Assembly (NCBI GenBank): GCA_002839435.1
Contig: PGYA01000023.1
Location: 1 to 64,000 of the forward strand
Origin: Candidatus Riflebacteria bacterium HGW-Riflebacteria-2
Lineage (GTDB): Bacteria > Muiribacteriota > Ozemobacteria > Ozemobacterales > Ozemobacteraceae
Reading direction: 5' to 3'
DNA length: 64,000 nucleotides
This document shows positions 26,099-35,124 of this stretch, one piece after another. Position 1 is the stretch's first letter. Each line of letters starts with the position of its first letter. The translations under genes were made by a program, and so were the position numbers. The notes under the pieces are model-generated. The model was not told the origin of the DNA and did no database searches. It saw only the letters and a program-made list of their open reading frames with translations.

Positions 26099-27274
26099 AT
26101 GCGTAAGCGCATCGCCTGCATAGATCTCGATGCTTTCTTTGTCGAAGCTGCCCTCAAGGTACACCCCGAGTTCCGTGGTAGACCTGTTGCTGTCGGCAGT
26201 ACCGGCAGTTTCGCCATAGTTTGCTCGGCTTCCTACGAAGCCCGCAAATTCGGCATTAAAGCCGGCACCCCCCTCTGGATCGCCCGTCAGAAATGCCCCG
26301 ATCTTGTCTGGCTGCCAACTCCCGGCAACATCATCGAACTGTCTAATGCTGTGCATGAACGCCTGCGCGAATTCTGCCCGCTGGTAGAACCGGCATCCAT
26401 CGATGAATTTTACCTAGATTTCACTGGCTGCGACCGTATTTACCCGAACAATCTCACGATCGCGGAACACATAGTCAGAGAGATTGCACGCGATCCCGGC
26501 CTGCCTACCACTATAGGTTTCGGCACTAACAAACTGATGGGCAAAATAGCTTCAAGCCTCGGCAAACCAGCCGGCATCCTCGAAATCCTGCCAGGTGAAG
26601 AGCAGGCATTTGTATCGCATCTACCTCTCGACGAGATTCCCGGCATCGGCCGGCGTACTGTGCCGATGCTCAATTCAATGGGCGTCTATGAAGTACCTGA
26701 CATATTGCGGATTCCGCTGACGGCATGGCAGGCGGCCATGGGCAAGGTAGGTGAATACATCTTTAACTGCGCTCAGGGCATCGGCGACACCAGAGTAGTT
26801 GCCGCCGAAAATAAGCCTGTCCGCAAAAGCATATCGCACAGCGTCACCTTACCCGAAAACACCGGTTCCCGCTCTTTATTGCTGAATTACCTGTCACATC
26901 TCGTCGAAAAAACCGTTTATAAACTTCGCAGCGAACAGCTGACCTGCGGTTGCGTCGGCGTCAGGCTGCGTTTTGCGAATTTTGCCAGCGACGGGCACTC
27001 GGTCAAAATAAACCGCAGCAATGATGACCGCGATATTTTTCAGGCAGCTGTCGCACTCTTCAATCGCATGGTCAAGCCCGGCATCAAGGTTCGTCTGCTA
27101 GGCATTCATCTCAGCTCACTTCAGTCAGGTGCCTTCACACCCGACCTTTTCGATTCTCTGCTGCCCGAACACCAGCGTGGCCTTAACGACGTTCTGCAGA
27201 TAATCAGAGCGAAATATGGTTTCAGTTCAATTCTGCGCTCGCGCTCAGCCATAAGGATAAGCCGATATGACTGA
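26099..27274 (+). CDS. dinB: Y-family DNA polymerase (DinB / Pol IV)
   Basis: 391 aa. The N-terminal palm carries IDLDAFFVE (metal Asp) and the catalytic SIDEFYLDF motif at about 100-108. The helix-hairpin-helix thumb contains DEIPGIGRRTVPML (about 181-194), followed by a little-finger domain. It performs translesion synthesis opposite damaged bases and raises mutation under SOS. No clamp-binding QL(S/D)LF motif is evident at the very end; FDSLLPEHQRGL near 350 is an ImuB/DinB-like tail. It is transcribed with lexA (10-nt gap, GAGG upstream) and overlaps the small gene behind it by 8 nt. Confidence 0.94.
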   Translation: MRKRIACIDLDAFFVEAALKVHPEFRGRPVAVGSTGSFAIVCSASYEARKFGIKAGTPLWIARQKCPDLVWLPTPGNIIELSNAVHERLREFCPLVEPASIDEFYLDFTGCDRIYPNNLTIAEHIVREIARDPGLPTTIGFGTNKLMGKIASSLGKPAGILEILPGEEQAFVSHLPLDEIPGIGRRTVPMLNSMGVYEVPDILRIPLTAWQAAMGKVGEYIFNCAQGIGDTRVVAAENKPVRKSISHSVTLPENTGSRSLLLNYLSHLVEKTVYKLRSEQLTCGCVGVRLRFANFASDGHSVKINRSNDDRDIFQAAVALFNRMVKPGIKVRLLGIHLSSLQSGAFTPDLFDSLLPEHQRGLNDVLQIIRAKYGFSSILRSRSAIRISRYD

Positions 27275-27533
27275 AAACAAAATCACCCTGACCGGTCTGC
27301 TCGCCGAAACAGCCAGTCTTAATTACCAGCTGCTTCGACTACAGATCGACCAGCTCGAAAATGAGCTGATAGTATGCATCGACCCGCTTCAGGCGATGCT
27401 CGAAACGCCTGAAAACAAGCCAGGCGATACCACCGACCTGAACCTGCCTTCGATAAAAAATAAACTGACACGTCTGCAACACCTGAGATTTGAACTCAAC
27501 CAGGCTGACCAGCTCTGCCGCCTTGCCGCCTGA
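27267..27533 (+). CDS. small hypothetical protein of the lexA-dinB operon
   Basis: 88 aa, not recognised. It looks mostly helical, with heptad-like leucines in two segments (LLAETASLNYQLLRLQIDQLENEL and a C-terminal LTRLQHLRFELNQADQL) joined by a Pro/Asp-rich linker, so a short antiparallel coiled coil is likely. No signal peptide or membrane segment. Its ATG lies inside the end of dinB (8-nt overlap), implying translational coupling and a possible role with the polymerase, for example as accessory subunit; this is inference from context. Confidence 0.75.
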   Translation: MTENKITLTGLLAETASLNYQLLRLQIDQLENELIVCIDPLQAMLETPENKPGDTTDLNLPSIKNKLTRLQHLRFELNQADQLCRLAA

Positions 27534-27570
27534 CTTTGACCAGACAGGGTTTCTGTATTCGAATCAAAGC

Positions 27571-27600
27571 TTGCTGTTTCTGGTGCAATGCAATTATCAT
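27571..27600 (+). promoter_or_regulatory. candidate promoter for phosphatase pair 4
   Basis: TTGCTG (27571-27576) and TATCAT (27595-27600) with 18-nt spacing, 33 nt before the A4 start. It would allow pair 4 to be expressed independently of the SOS operon. Confidence 0.4.
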
Positions 27601-27632
27601 ATCAGTAAAGCCGGGTCTTCCCGGGAGGAAAA

Positions 27633-30548
27633 TTGCGGGCACAGAAGCACAGTCGTATTGGCTCATTGCTGCAGTACACCGGGCTGGTGTTTTGCTTTTT
27701 TGTGTTTCCGTTTTTTATCTTCAATGCGAGTCTGGCAAGCCTGCTTGAACTGAAGCTCGAAAATCACCGGCATCAGGTTTATCAAAAGCTTTCCGACCGC
27801 CTCAAGCCTCTGCTGCCATATAATGACGAACGACGCTATTACAGCCTGCTGCTACAAAAAATATTCAACATTGCCGTGCAACAGCCAGATTCCGCGGCCT
27901 ACCTCAAAAAAGCCATAGCCAGGCTCAAAGACAATCATCCGGGCCGCTTTGAATTCATCGTCTGGGATGCATCAGGAAAAGTTCACGAACAACTCACTGA
28001 CGAAAAACGTTTTCGTTTTGTCATAAACAGGCTTTACCACGTCCTGAGAACAGTCACTGCTCATCTTGCTGCTGGCAACTCCGAAGAAATAAAAAAGCTC
28101 GCTGTTATAAAAGACAACTTCAATCTGATAAAACACTTCCTCGGCCGCATATTTATACCCGAGACACTTGCACAGCCATACCTCGCCGATGACCAATCTT
28201 CGCTGATCCTGGCTGACTACGGGAAAGCACGCCCATATTTCTGGTATCATACCGATGATAAAATCAGCATGTTATGTTTCATCGCATGGGACGCCATAAG
28301 CGACGACCGCGGTATAACCAGCCTTATCAAGGCGGCTAATCAGAGCGATGACGGCATCTGTATCGGATTTGCTTCTTTGCATGACCTTACCAGTCCATAT
28401 TTGCTCAAGAACTCCCATATCGCAAACGAAGTGGTTCTGGCTCTCGCCAAATACGAAAATTCATCTGAACCGACAATCGAAACCGCCAACGCACAAATCG
28501 TCGTGCAGATGCTGAACCCGAACACACGCATATTTGCACTGAGCCTCAAAAACCACGAAATTTACAGCCCGGCAACAATTCGCAGCCGAATTATCACCCA
28601 GACCGTCGCTTTATATCTGCTGACAGGCCTGCTGCTTTATTTCAACTTCAAAGTACGGCGGGCATTTTTCTCAATCAGATGGAAGCTTCTGCTGCTTTTC
28701 GTATATGCCAACATTGCACCATTAACCGTTCTTGGCGCTATCTCCTATGATTATCTACAGAACAGAAAAGTTGCGCTGCGCAATGAATTTCAGCTCGAAT
28801 CAGCCCGTTTGCTGCGCGAACTCGACAGCAAATTCATAGTTCAAAGAGAACAATACGCGCGCCAGTTGAATGCAATAATTGAAGCCAGCAATACCGAAAA
28901 CGGCATCCACATGCTCACCCACAGGCAAATAGATAAAATCAAAAATGCAATCATCGACTACAAGCCTTCTGAGGCGTTTCTGGTCGATCGCAACGGTGTC
29001 ATGCACTTTGCCATCAGCACAGATGGCAGAGATGTCAGTCATTCGACGTCTTATGTAAAGAGACTGGCCGACGCCATTCTCAAGTATCATAACCGCATAA
29101 TCGTGACTGCTGACAAATCTGATGTTCTGACGAAAATTTCCGACCCTGAGCACACAGACTTTGTGCGCAACTCGATTCGCGACAGCAACAAAATCTGGCC
29201 AATGAGCATAGGCGACAGCATGAGAATCAGTTACTGGAGCGTTCTAGGAAATCAAGATGAATACATAAGCAACTATTTTTTACTCCTGCTGTGGGACGAA
29301 GAAGAATTTCAGAAAATCTTCCTCGATCAGTATTTCTGCGAGTTACCTCGCAAAAATCTGATGGCTGGCACCTTTGCCAGAACAGACAATAGCCGACAGG
29401 TTTTTCCAGACGCCAAAGAAACCGGCAACGAACTTGCTGCCTTTCTCAGAGAGGCTGCACATACCAGCGGCAATATTCACAGCAGCCTTCAATTTGCCGG
29501 GCAAGCCCATCTGGTTACCGGCTGGCGCGGTAAAAACATGAATAAAACATGCTTCGCCGTCGTCTACCCGACTTCAGAGATCGATGCAGAGATTGCCGAA
29601 ATCACCAGGCGCATGCTCGCCGGCGCAGCGATGAGCATAATTCTGACCATCATCATCGCACTGGCGGTAGCTCGACAGTTTCTCAGACCGGTCAAGTCAT
29701 TGAGTGTCGCGGCAACGGCGATCAGCGTTCACGACTATCGACACCGCATAGATATTGCCGATAAAGACGAGTTTGGTCATCTCGGGCAGGTCATGAATCG
29801 TATGATCGAAGGACTGGGCGAACTTGAAATTGCCAGGGTCGTTCAAGAGAGCCTTTTTCCTGAGAAACAGCCAGATTTCAAGCCCTTTGATATTTACGGA
29901 AAAAGTGTGGCGACAACAACTCTGGCCGGTGACTATTACGATTTTATCGAAATCGACAAAAACCGCATGAGCGTAATGATTGGAGATGTCGCCGGACACG
30001 GAATTGCAGCAGCGTTGATCATGGCCATGGCCAAGGCGGGCGTTAAAATGGCGGCCCACGACGAGATGGTTGACGGCACACGATTTGTCGAAGAACTGCA
30101 TAAGATACTCTACAGCCTTAAAGACGGTCAGCTCAAACGCATGATGACATTTCAATATCTGCTGTTAGACAAAACTACTGCCAGTGTCAATTTTTACAAT
30201 GCCGGGCATTGTTACCCGCTTCTTATCGACAGCAAAAACCGCCAGGCCAGATATATAGAACTTGCCAGCATGCCGCTGGGAGTCGATAAATCGCCGCAAC
30301 TGAGCAACTATTCACTCAATTTACAGCCCGGCCAGACGTTGCTTCTATACACTGACGGAATTACGGAAGGGCAGAACCTGGCTGGCAAAGCTTCTGGGAA
30401 TGACCGCCTGGCGCAGGCAGCTCTGCACAACTATCGAAAAAATTCAGAAAGCTATTATTCGGCGCTTTACCAGGAATATCTCGACTGGTCTGGCAAAACC
30501 AGCGGCGACGACTGCACGATGATTATAATAGGTTACCCGGAAAATTAA
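27633..30548 (+). CDS. Double-sensor membrane SpoIIE-type phosphatase, class A, pair 4 (A4)
   Basis: 971 aa from a TTG codon that stands right after GGGAGG; no in-frame ATG fits TM1. TM1 is at about 11-32, TM2 at about 319-340, TM3 at about 349-374 and TM4 at about 660-682. Domain 1 has FEFIVWDASGK, LTDEKRFRF and FLGRIFIPETL. Domain 2 has SYWSVLGNQDEY and LLLWDEEEFQKIFL. HAMP reads DKDEFGHLGQVMN. Phosphatase motifs: LAGDYYD (D767, with Ala for the first Gly), GDVAGHG, YTDGI and GDDCT; loop NAGHC. It is closest to A3. Its separation from pair 3 by the lexA operon suggests that operon was inserted into, or the array grew around it. Confidence 0.88.
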   Translation: MRAQKHSRIGSLLQYTGLVFCFFVFPFFIFNASLASLLELKLENHRHQVYQKLSDRLKPLLPYNDERRYYSLLLQKIFNIAVQQPDSAAYLKKAIARLKDNHPGRFEFIVWDASGKVHEQLTDEKRFRFVINRLYHVLRTVTAHLAAGNSEEIKKLAVIKDNFNLIKHFLGRIFIPETLAQPYLADDQSSLILADYGKARPYFWYHTDDKISMLCFIAWDAISDDRGITSLIKAANQSDDGICIGFASLHDLTSPYLLKNSHIANEVVLALAKYENSSEPTIETANAQIVVQMLNPNTRIFALSLKNHEIYSPATIRSRIITQTVALYLLTGLLLYFNFKVRRAFFSIRWKLLLLFVYANIAPLTVLGAISYDYLQNRKVALRNEFQLESARLLRELDSKFIVQREQYARQLNAIIEASNTENGIHMLTHRQIDKIKNAIIDYKPSEAFLVDRNGVMHFAISTDGRDVSHSTSYVKRLADAILKYHNRIIVTADKSDVLTKISDPEHTDFVRNSIRDSNKIWPMSIGDSMRISYWSVLGNQDEYISNYFLLLLWDEEEFQKIFLDQYFCELPRKNLMAGTFARTDNSRQVFPDAKETGNELAAFLREAAHTSGNIHSSLQFAGQAHLVTGWRGKNMNKTCFAVVYPTSEIDAEIAEITRRMLAGAAMSIILTIIIALAVARQFLRPVKSLSVAATAISVHDYRHRIDIADKDEFGHLGQVMNRMIEGLGELEIARVVQESLFPEKQPDFKPFDIYGKSVATTTLAGDYYDFIEIDKNRMSVMIGDVAGHGIAAALIMAMAKAGVKMAAHDEMVDGTRFVEELHKILYSLKDGQLKRMMTFQYLLLDKTTASVNFYNAGHCYPLLIDSKNRQARYIELASMPLGVDKSPQLSNYSLNLQPGQTLLLYTDGITEGQNLAGKASGNDRLAQAALHNYRKNSESYYSALYQEYLDWSGKTSGDDCTMIIIGYPEN

Positions 30549-30561
30549 AGGTGAGTCAGCA

Positions 30562-33558
30562 ATGAAGCAAACCGACAACAAAACATGGATGAGCACAGGC
30601 CGGAAATTTCTGGCCTGGCTGCTCATGGCCATCTGTTTTGTCGTAATTCCGGCATTGCTCATATTTACCGCCGTTAATCGTTATTTTCAGCTGGTCGAAC
30701 AGGAACTCGACAGAGATCTCAAAATCAGACTACAGCAGGCACTTAGAGAAGCCAGTCGCGGTGTCAATATCGGATATTATCTTGCAAAAAATCTTGACGA
30801 GCAGTTGCGTGATTTTGCTGATAATCAAGCAACAGACAGCTTTATAATCGACTGGCTCGAAAATGAGAGAAAATTTTTTGACAACCACCTTTCTTACCTG
30901 ATCTGGGACTCAGCCGGCAAAAGCGTTGCGCACAACATAGAAATCGATCCGCAAAGTTCTGACTGGCAAGAGGTCTTCACCGAGATTTCGCAGTCCTGCT
31001 ATGCTGGCGAAAATAATCTGCGTAATAAGACCAAGGTAAAAACAGACCTCAACCTGGTTCGCAAAATTCTCGGGCCACAATATGTCAGAAGCATGCTCGG
31101 AGATTGTGCAAACCCGAAAAACTATGCACTCTGCTTCATCGACAGCGCATTGCGCCGTCCGCTCATCTGGGCCAATTCTTACGAGAACCGTGTATATCTG
31201 ATTTTCTTCGACCCGGCAATCCTGAAATCAGACATGGGCATTAAAAGACTTCTTGAGAACTTCTCCCACAATCGCCCGCAGCAATTTGGACTGTTCAGAC
31301 CCGATGCCGACATTTCCGGTCTCTGGTCACCCCGGCCAGTTTCCAATCCAAAACACTTGCTGACACAACTCAAACAGCTCGACCAGGGTAGCAGCAGCGC
31401 TCTCGCATCAGAATCCCTGCTACTGGCAACAGCCTTTCTAACCCCCGAATTACGTGTTTTTTCAAGCATAGAAAAGCATTACAGCGCCAGGGAGCGCGTA
31501 ATTTATCCTCTTGCGGCGGCCGGGCTGTTTGCGGGTTTCATGCTACCCTTCCTGATCTATTCCTGGCGTATTACCATAGCAGATCAGCCTGGCTCGCTTT
31601 CGATAAGGCCGCGCATAGCATTCATTTTCTTTTTTGCCTGCGCAATACCATTCATGGCGCTTTCAATTTTTGCCCGTGAACACTATGCCCAGAAATACGA
31701 TGCCAGTCTTAAGGAAACCCACCGGCGGGCGCAGGTGCTGCTGCAAAATTATGACGAGCGCATACAGTCTCTCTGGAGCATACTGGAATATAGCACCAAA
31801 GATTATCTGGCCGAGTGGATCAAAGAAATGCCAGGTCGTGAAATAGATGAAGAAAGCAACCAGAAGGTGGCCAGAGTTTGTCGTGAGCTGCTCACCGAAA
31901 ACTTTTACATAATTGCCAGTTCTTCGCCGCTGGCGGGCTCCTACAATGGCATAGAACATCTCAGCGAAAGCCTGGAGCAACAGGAGCGCAGCAACGAAGA
32001 GAGAAAGCTCGATGAATCCGGCAAATCCACTTATAAAAGCAAAGAAACGCAAAACGCCCAGATTGCCAACATTATCGGCAAACGAATAATGGGCGAACTC
32101 AACGGTGTAAAACGTAACAGTAAAGAAGCCGAACGCTTAGAACTGCTTTTTGAGTCGATAATGCAAAGGTCGTTTGACGAACTTACTCATTCATTTATCA
32201 AGGCAATGGGAGGCTTAAGCCCATGGGGATTCGGTGCAACCCTTAACCTGTCGTTGTTAGATTTTCTGTCGGCAAGTGCAGATGAAAAGATAGATTTCAT
32301 GGCGCTGATGATCTGGAGTGGCCCAAACGTTCAACGTGCGTATCTGAAGAAAACCATCGATGAAGTTAACCGAAATCCCCTTGGCCTGAAGGTCATAGTA
32401 AGTCATCAGCTCGACAATAATTTTTATCCACAAGGCTCGCAGGTTCCAATAGAGCTCCAGAACTATTTCAGGCGCCTGACCGATCAGCCTACCGAAGAAA
32501 TCGAGATTCTGCAACTTGATGGGCAGGAATACATGGTTCTTGGATTCACCGGCAAGCATCTATCACGCTACAGAATTCTCGGACTATACCCTCTCGATCG
32601 TCTTGACCGCATGATTGCCGGGCAGAGAACCGACCTGGTTCTCTTCTCGTTGTTCTGCCTGATTCTGGCTGCCTGGCTCGTTCAGATTCTTTCGCGCAGC
32701 TTCTTGAATCCGCTCAACAGCTTGCAAGAAGCCGCTCTGGCCATAGAAAAACGTGATTTCAGCCATCGTGTCGGCGATCTTGGCAAAGATGAGTTCGGTG
32801 AGACAGCAGCGATTTTTGACGAGGTCATGGTCGGACTCGAAGAACTGGCCGTAGCGAAAGTAGTTCAGGAAAGCCTTTTCCCGCAAAAGGCGCTGCACAA
32901 GGGAGGTTTTCGCGTCTACGGCAAAAGCCTGGCCATGGCAGAGCTCGGCGGCGACTATTTCGACTATTTTCCAGTCGATGCGGGGCATGTAGCGGCGCTG
33001 CTTGGCGATGTCGCCGGGCATGGGGTGGGAGCAGCTCTGATAATGGCGATGGCAAAGGCCGCAATCGTCAAATGCCGCGATCATCTTAAAACTCCGGCTA
33101 AGCTGCTTGAACTTCTGCACAATCTTATCTACAGCTCAAAGACCCGCAAACAGAAAAAAATCATGACCTTTCAATATCTCACAGCTGATTGTGCAACCGG
33201 CAAAGCGGTTTATTCCAATGCTGGCGGCTGTTCGCCAATATTCTACCGAAATGGCCGGGCAGAAGAAATCACACTGGCGGGAGCCGCACTCGGCTCATTT
33301 AAAAAGGCAAATCTGCAACAGCTGGAAATAGATTTCAGGCCGGGTGACCTGATGGTATTCTATACCGACGGCATAATCGAGGCCCGCAACCTTGCCGGCG
33401 TCGAGTTCGGTTACGCAGAGTTTGCCAGACTAGTTGAAAGAAGCGCAGGGCCAGACCCAGAAGCTGTCTACAATAAAATCTGCGAAGGTTACCACCAGCA
33501 TATAGCCGGCATGGAAGCACAGGACGACCTCACTCTGGTCGTAATCTGCCATAACTGA
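30562..33558 (+). CDS. Double-sensor membrane SpoIIE-type phosphatase, class B, pair 4 (B4)
   Basis: 998 aa. ATG with AAAGGTGAG upstream, 13 nt after A4: the only pair without frame overlap. TM1 is at about 15-37, class B mark KILGPQY near 170, TM2 at about 312-334, TM3 at about 350-372 and TM4 at about 691-713. Domain 1 has LSYLIWDSAGK and CFIDSALRRPLIW. Domain 2 has LELLFESIMQRSFDEL and SPWGFGATLNLSLL. HAMP reads GKDEFGETAAIFDEVM. Phosphatase motifs: GGDYFD (D798), GDVAGHG, FYTDGI and AQDDLT; loop NAGGCSP, preceded by KKIMTFQYL. Most similar to B3 in HAMP and TM3 segments. Confidence 0.9.
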   Translation: MKQTDNKTWMSTGRKFLAWLLMAICFVVIPALLIFTAVNRYFQLVEQELDRDLKIRLQQALREASRGVNIGYYLAKNLDEQLRDFADNQATDSFIIDWLENERKFFDNHLSYLIWDSAGKSVAHNIEIDPQSSDWQEVFTEISQSCYAGENNLRNKTKVKTDLNLVRKILGPQYVRSMLGDCANPKNYALCFIDSALRRPLIWANSYENRVYLIFFDPAILKSDMGIKRLLENFSHNRPQQFGLFRPDADISGLWSPRPVSNPKHLLTQLKQLDQGSSSALASESLLLATAFLTPELRVFSSIEKHYSARERVIYPLAAAGLFAGFMLPFLIYSWRITIADQPGSLSIRPRIAFIFFFACAIPFMALSIFAREHYAQKYDASLKETHRRAQVLLQNYDERIQSLWSILEYSTKDYLAEWIKEMPGREIDEESNQKVARVCRELLTENFYIIASSSPLAGSYNGIEHLSESLEQQERSNEERKLDESGKSTYKSKETQNAQIANIIGKRIMGELNGVKRNSKEAERLELLFESIMQRSFDELTHSFIKAMGGLSPWGFGATLNLSLLDFLSASADEKIDFMALMIWSGPNVQRAYLKKTIDEVNRNPLGLKVIVSHQLDNNFYPQGSQVPIELQNYFRRLTDQPTEEIEILQLDGQEYMVLGFTGKHLSRYRILGLYPLDRLDRMIAGQRTDLVLFSLFCLILAAWLVQILSRSFLNPLNSLQEAALAIEKRDFSHRVGDLGKDEFGETAAIFDEVMVGLEELAVAKVVQESLFPQKALHKGGFRVYGKSLAMAELGGDYFDYFPVDAGHVAALLGDVAGHGVGAALIMAMAKAAIVKCRDHLKTPAKLLELLHNLIYSSKTRKQKKIMTFQYLTADCATGKAVYSNAGGCSPIFYRNGRAEEITLAGAALGSFKKANLQQLEIDFRPGDLMVFYTDGIIEARNLAGVEFGYAEFARLVERSAGPDPEAVYNKICEGYHQHIAGMEAQDDLTLVVICHN

Positions 33559-33580
33559 CTCGCTAATTTTAAGCGGTGGG

Positions 33581-33609
33581 CTGCAAAATCTTTTGATTTA
33601 AAGTATACT
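33581..33609 (+). promoter_or_regulatory. candidate promoter of the FHA-GAF gene
   Basis: A weak -35 (CTGCAA) and a good -10 (TATACT, 33604-33609) separated by 17 nt, 39 nt before the next gene. The TATACT hexamer recurs in the tmRNA and histone-like candidates. Confidence 0.3.
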
Positions 33610-33647
33610 GATGCCCTGGAACAGAATCACCATATCAGGATCCGGAA

Positions 33648-35090
33648 ATGAAAATTGTAATAACCGACAAGAGCGGCAAGATACTATATGAAGGCAGCCC
33701 GAGCCTGCATGGCAATGGCATCAAGATCGGCACCGGCAATGACTGCGATATTCAGCTCAACAAAATGGGCATTGCCCGGCAACATCTACAGTTGCGCTAC
33801 AACAGCGATGGACATCTGACCCTGCAGGATATGCAGAGTCCCTTCGGCATTATGGTAAACCAGACCAGGTTGCAGCCTGGCTTTATAACCACCGTCAAGC
33901 CTGGGGCCTTTCTTGAACTGACCGACGACGTTTTCATTCACCTGCAGATAGAGGCCGGCGAAGCAATACAGCCGGTGAGCGGCGAAAGAATTTTTCCATT
34001 TTTTCTCAACAGTAACGAAAACTTCGTGCGGCAGTGCTTCAACACTATGCGCAGCAAGATTCCGCGCCAGCATTATGCGGCACTGAGCTCTGCCGAAGGC
34101 GAGCTCGTCAGCCGCATAAAAGAGCTGTCCGCCGTACTCGAAGTCACCTATGCACTCAACTCGATCAGCAGCTTCCCGCGCCTGCTCGATTTTACGCTGG
34201 AAATGGCGCTGGCGGTTACCGGTGGCGAACGTGCAATGTTAATGCTCTTCAACGAAGAGCTCAGCCGCCTCGAAACTGTCGCCATGCAGAATTTTGCCCA
34301 GGGCGAGATCACCAGTGACATGCAGGCCACCGCCGGACTGGTCAGCCGCTGCTTCGAGACCAGCGAATCACTGATCGGTCCATCCGTCAAATTCAAGCAA
34401 CCCGGAAGACGCGGCAAGAGCCCTGAAGATTCCGGTATTGTATCAGTTGCCGTGGTTCCTCTCAAAGAAGGCACAACCAATACCGGTGTGCTTTATATAG
34501 ACACAAAACATACCGGCAACATACTGACCGCCCGCACCGACCAGCTGCTCAAGGTTTTTGCCGCCCAGGCCGGCGTAGCTATCAGCCGGGCCCGCATGTT
34601 CCATAATGCCACCAGCGATCCGACAACCGGCATCGCCAATCAGAACCTCTTTCTGAAAAGGCTGGCCGAAGAATTCTGTCGAGCGCAGCGTTACCAGAAA
34701 GATATTTCACTGATCCTGATGGACATCGACCATTTTTCGGCGATCAACGAAACGCATGGCGAAAATAATGGCGACCGCGTACTCAAAGAAGTTGGCCGCA
34801 TTTTTAGAAATGCCATGCGCATAAACGATGTGGTGGCGCGCATCGGCCCGGATTCTTTCGCCATGCTGCTGCCTGAAACGCCATTTGCCGGTGCTCAGAC
34901 GGTCGCCAACAAGCTGCGCAGTACACTGAGTTCGACCAAAATAAGGTCAGGCAGCCGCAGCATACAGGTCAGCGGCAGCTTTGGCATTGCCAGCAGTTCA
35001 AAGAACACCGGCAAACCGGGCGATCTGCTAAAAGTGGCTGAGAAAGCGCTTAAACAGGCACAAAAACGTGGCGGCAACCAGGTCGCCTGA
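33648..35090 (+). CDS. FHA-like / GAF / degenerate GGDEF signalling protein
   Basis: 480 aa, cytoplasmic, no membrane segment. Residues about 1-100 resemble a forkhead-associated domain (IKIGTGNDCDIQLN and ARQHLQL), though the phosphothreonine-binding Arg and Ser of the consensus (GR and SRxH) are changed. About 150-320 is a GAF domain. About 325-478 is a GGDEF fold (DPTTGIANQNLF, LMDIDHFSAINETHGENNGD), but the signature reads GPDSF at 400-404 instead of GGDEF, so cyclic-di-GMP synthesis is probably lost and the domain may bind GTP or act as a scaffold. It lies 89 nt after B4 and 34 nt before the next gene, suggesting operon links. Partner phosphoproteins are unknown. Confidence 0.82.
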   Translation: MKIVITDKSGKILYEGSPSLHGNGIKIGTGNDCDIQLNKMGIARQHLQLRYNSDGHLTLQDMQSPFGIMVNQTRLQPGFITTVKPGAFLELTDDVFIHLQIEAGEAIQPVSGERIFPFFLNSNENFVRQCFNTMRSKIPRQHYAALSSAEGELVSRIKELSAVLEVTYALNSISSFPRLLDFTLEMALAVTGGERAMLMLFNEELSRLETVAMQNFAQGEITSDMQATAGLVSRCFETSESLIGPSVKFKQPGRRGKSPEDSGIVSVAVVPLKEGTTNTGVLYIDTKHTGNILTARTDQLLKVFAAQAGVAISRARMFHNATSDPTTGIANQNLFLKRLAEEFCRAQRYQKDISLILMDIDHFSAINETHGENNGDRVLKEVGRIFRNAMRINDVVARIGPDSFAMLLPETPFAGAQTVANKLRSTLSSTKIRSGSRSIQVSGSFGIASSSKNTGKPGDLLKVAEKALKQAQKRGGNQVA

Positions 35091-35124
35091 TGTTATTCCC
35101 GAATAAAAATGCAGGAAAGAACTT

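Noticed and set aside
7488..33558. Array as product of a mobile element or phage-defence island
   Set aside because: No transposase, integrase, terminal repeats or recognisable defence gene; paralogues are divergent and look old and chromosomal.
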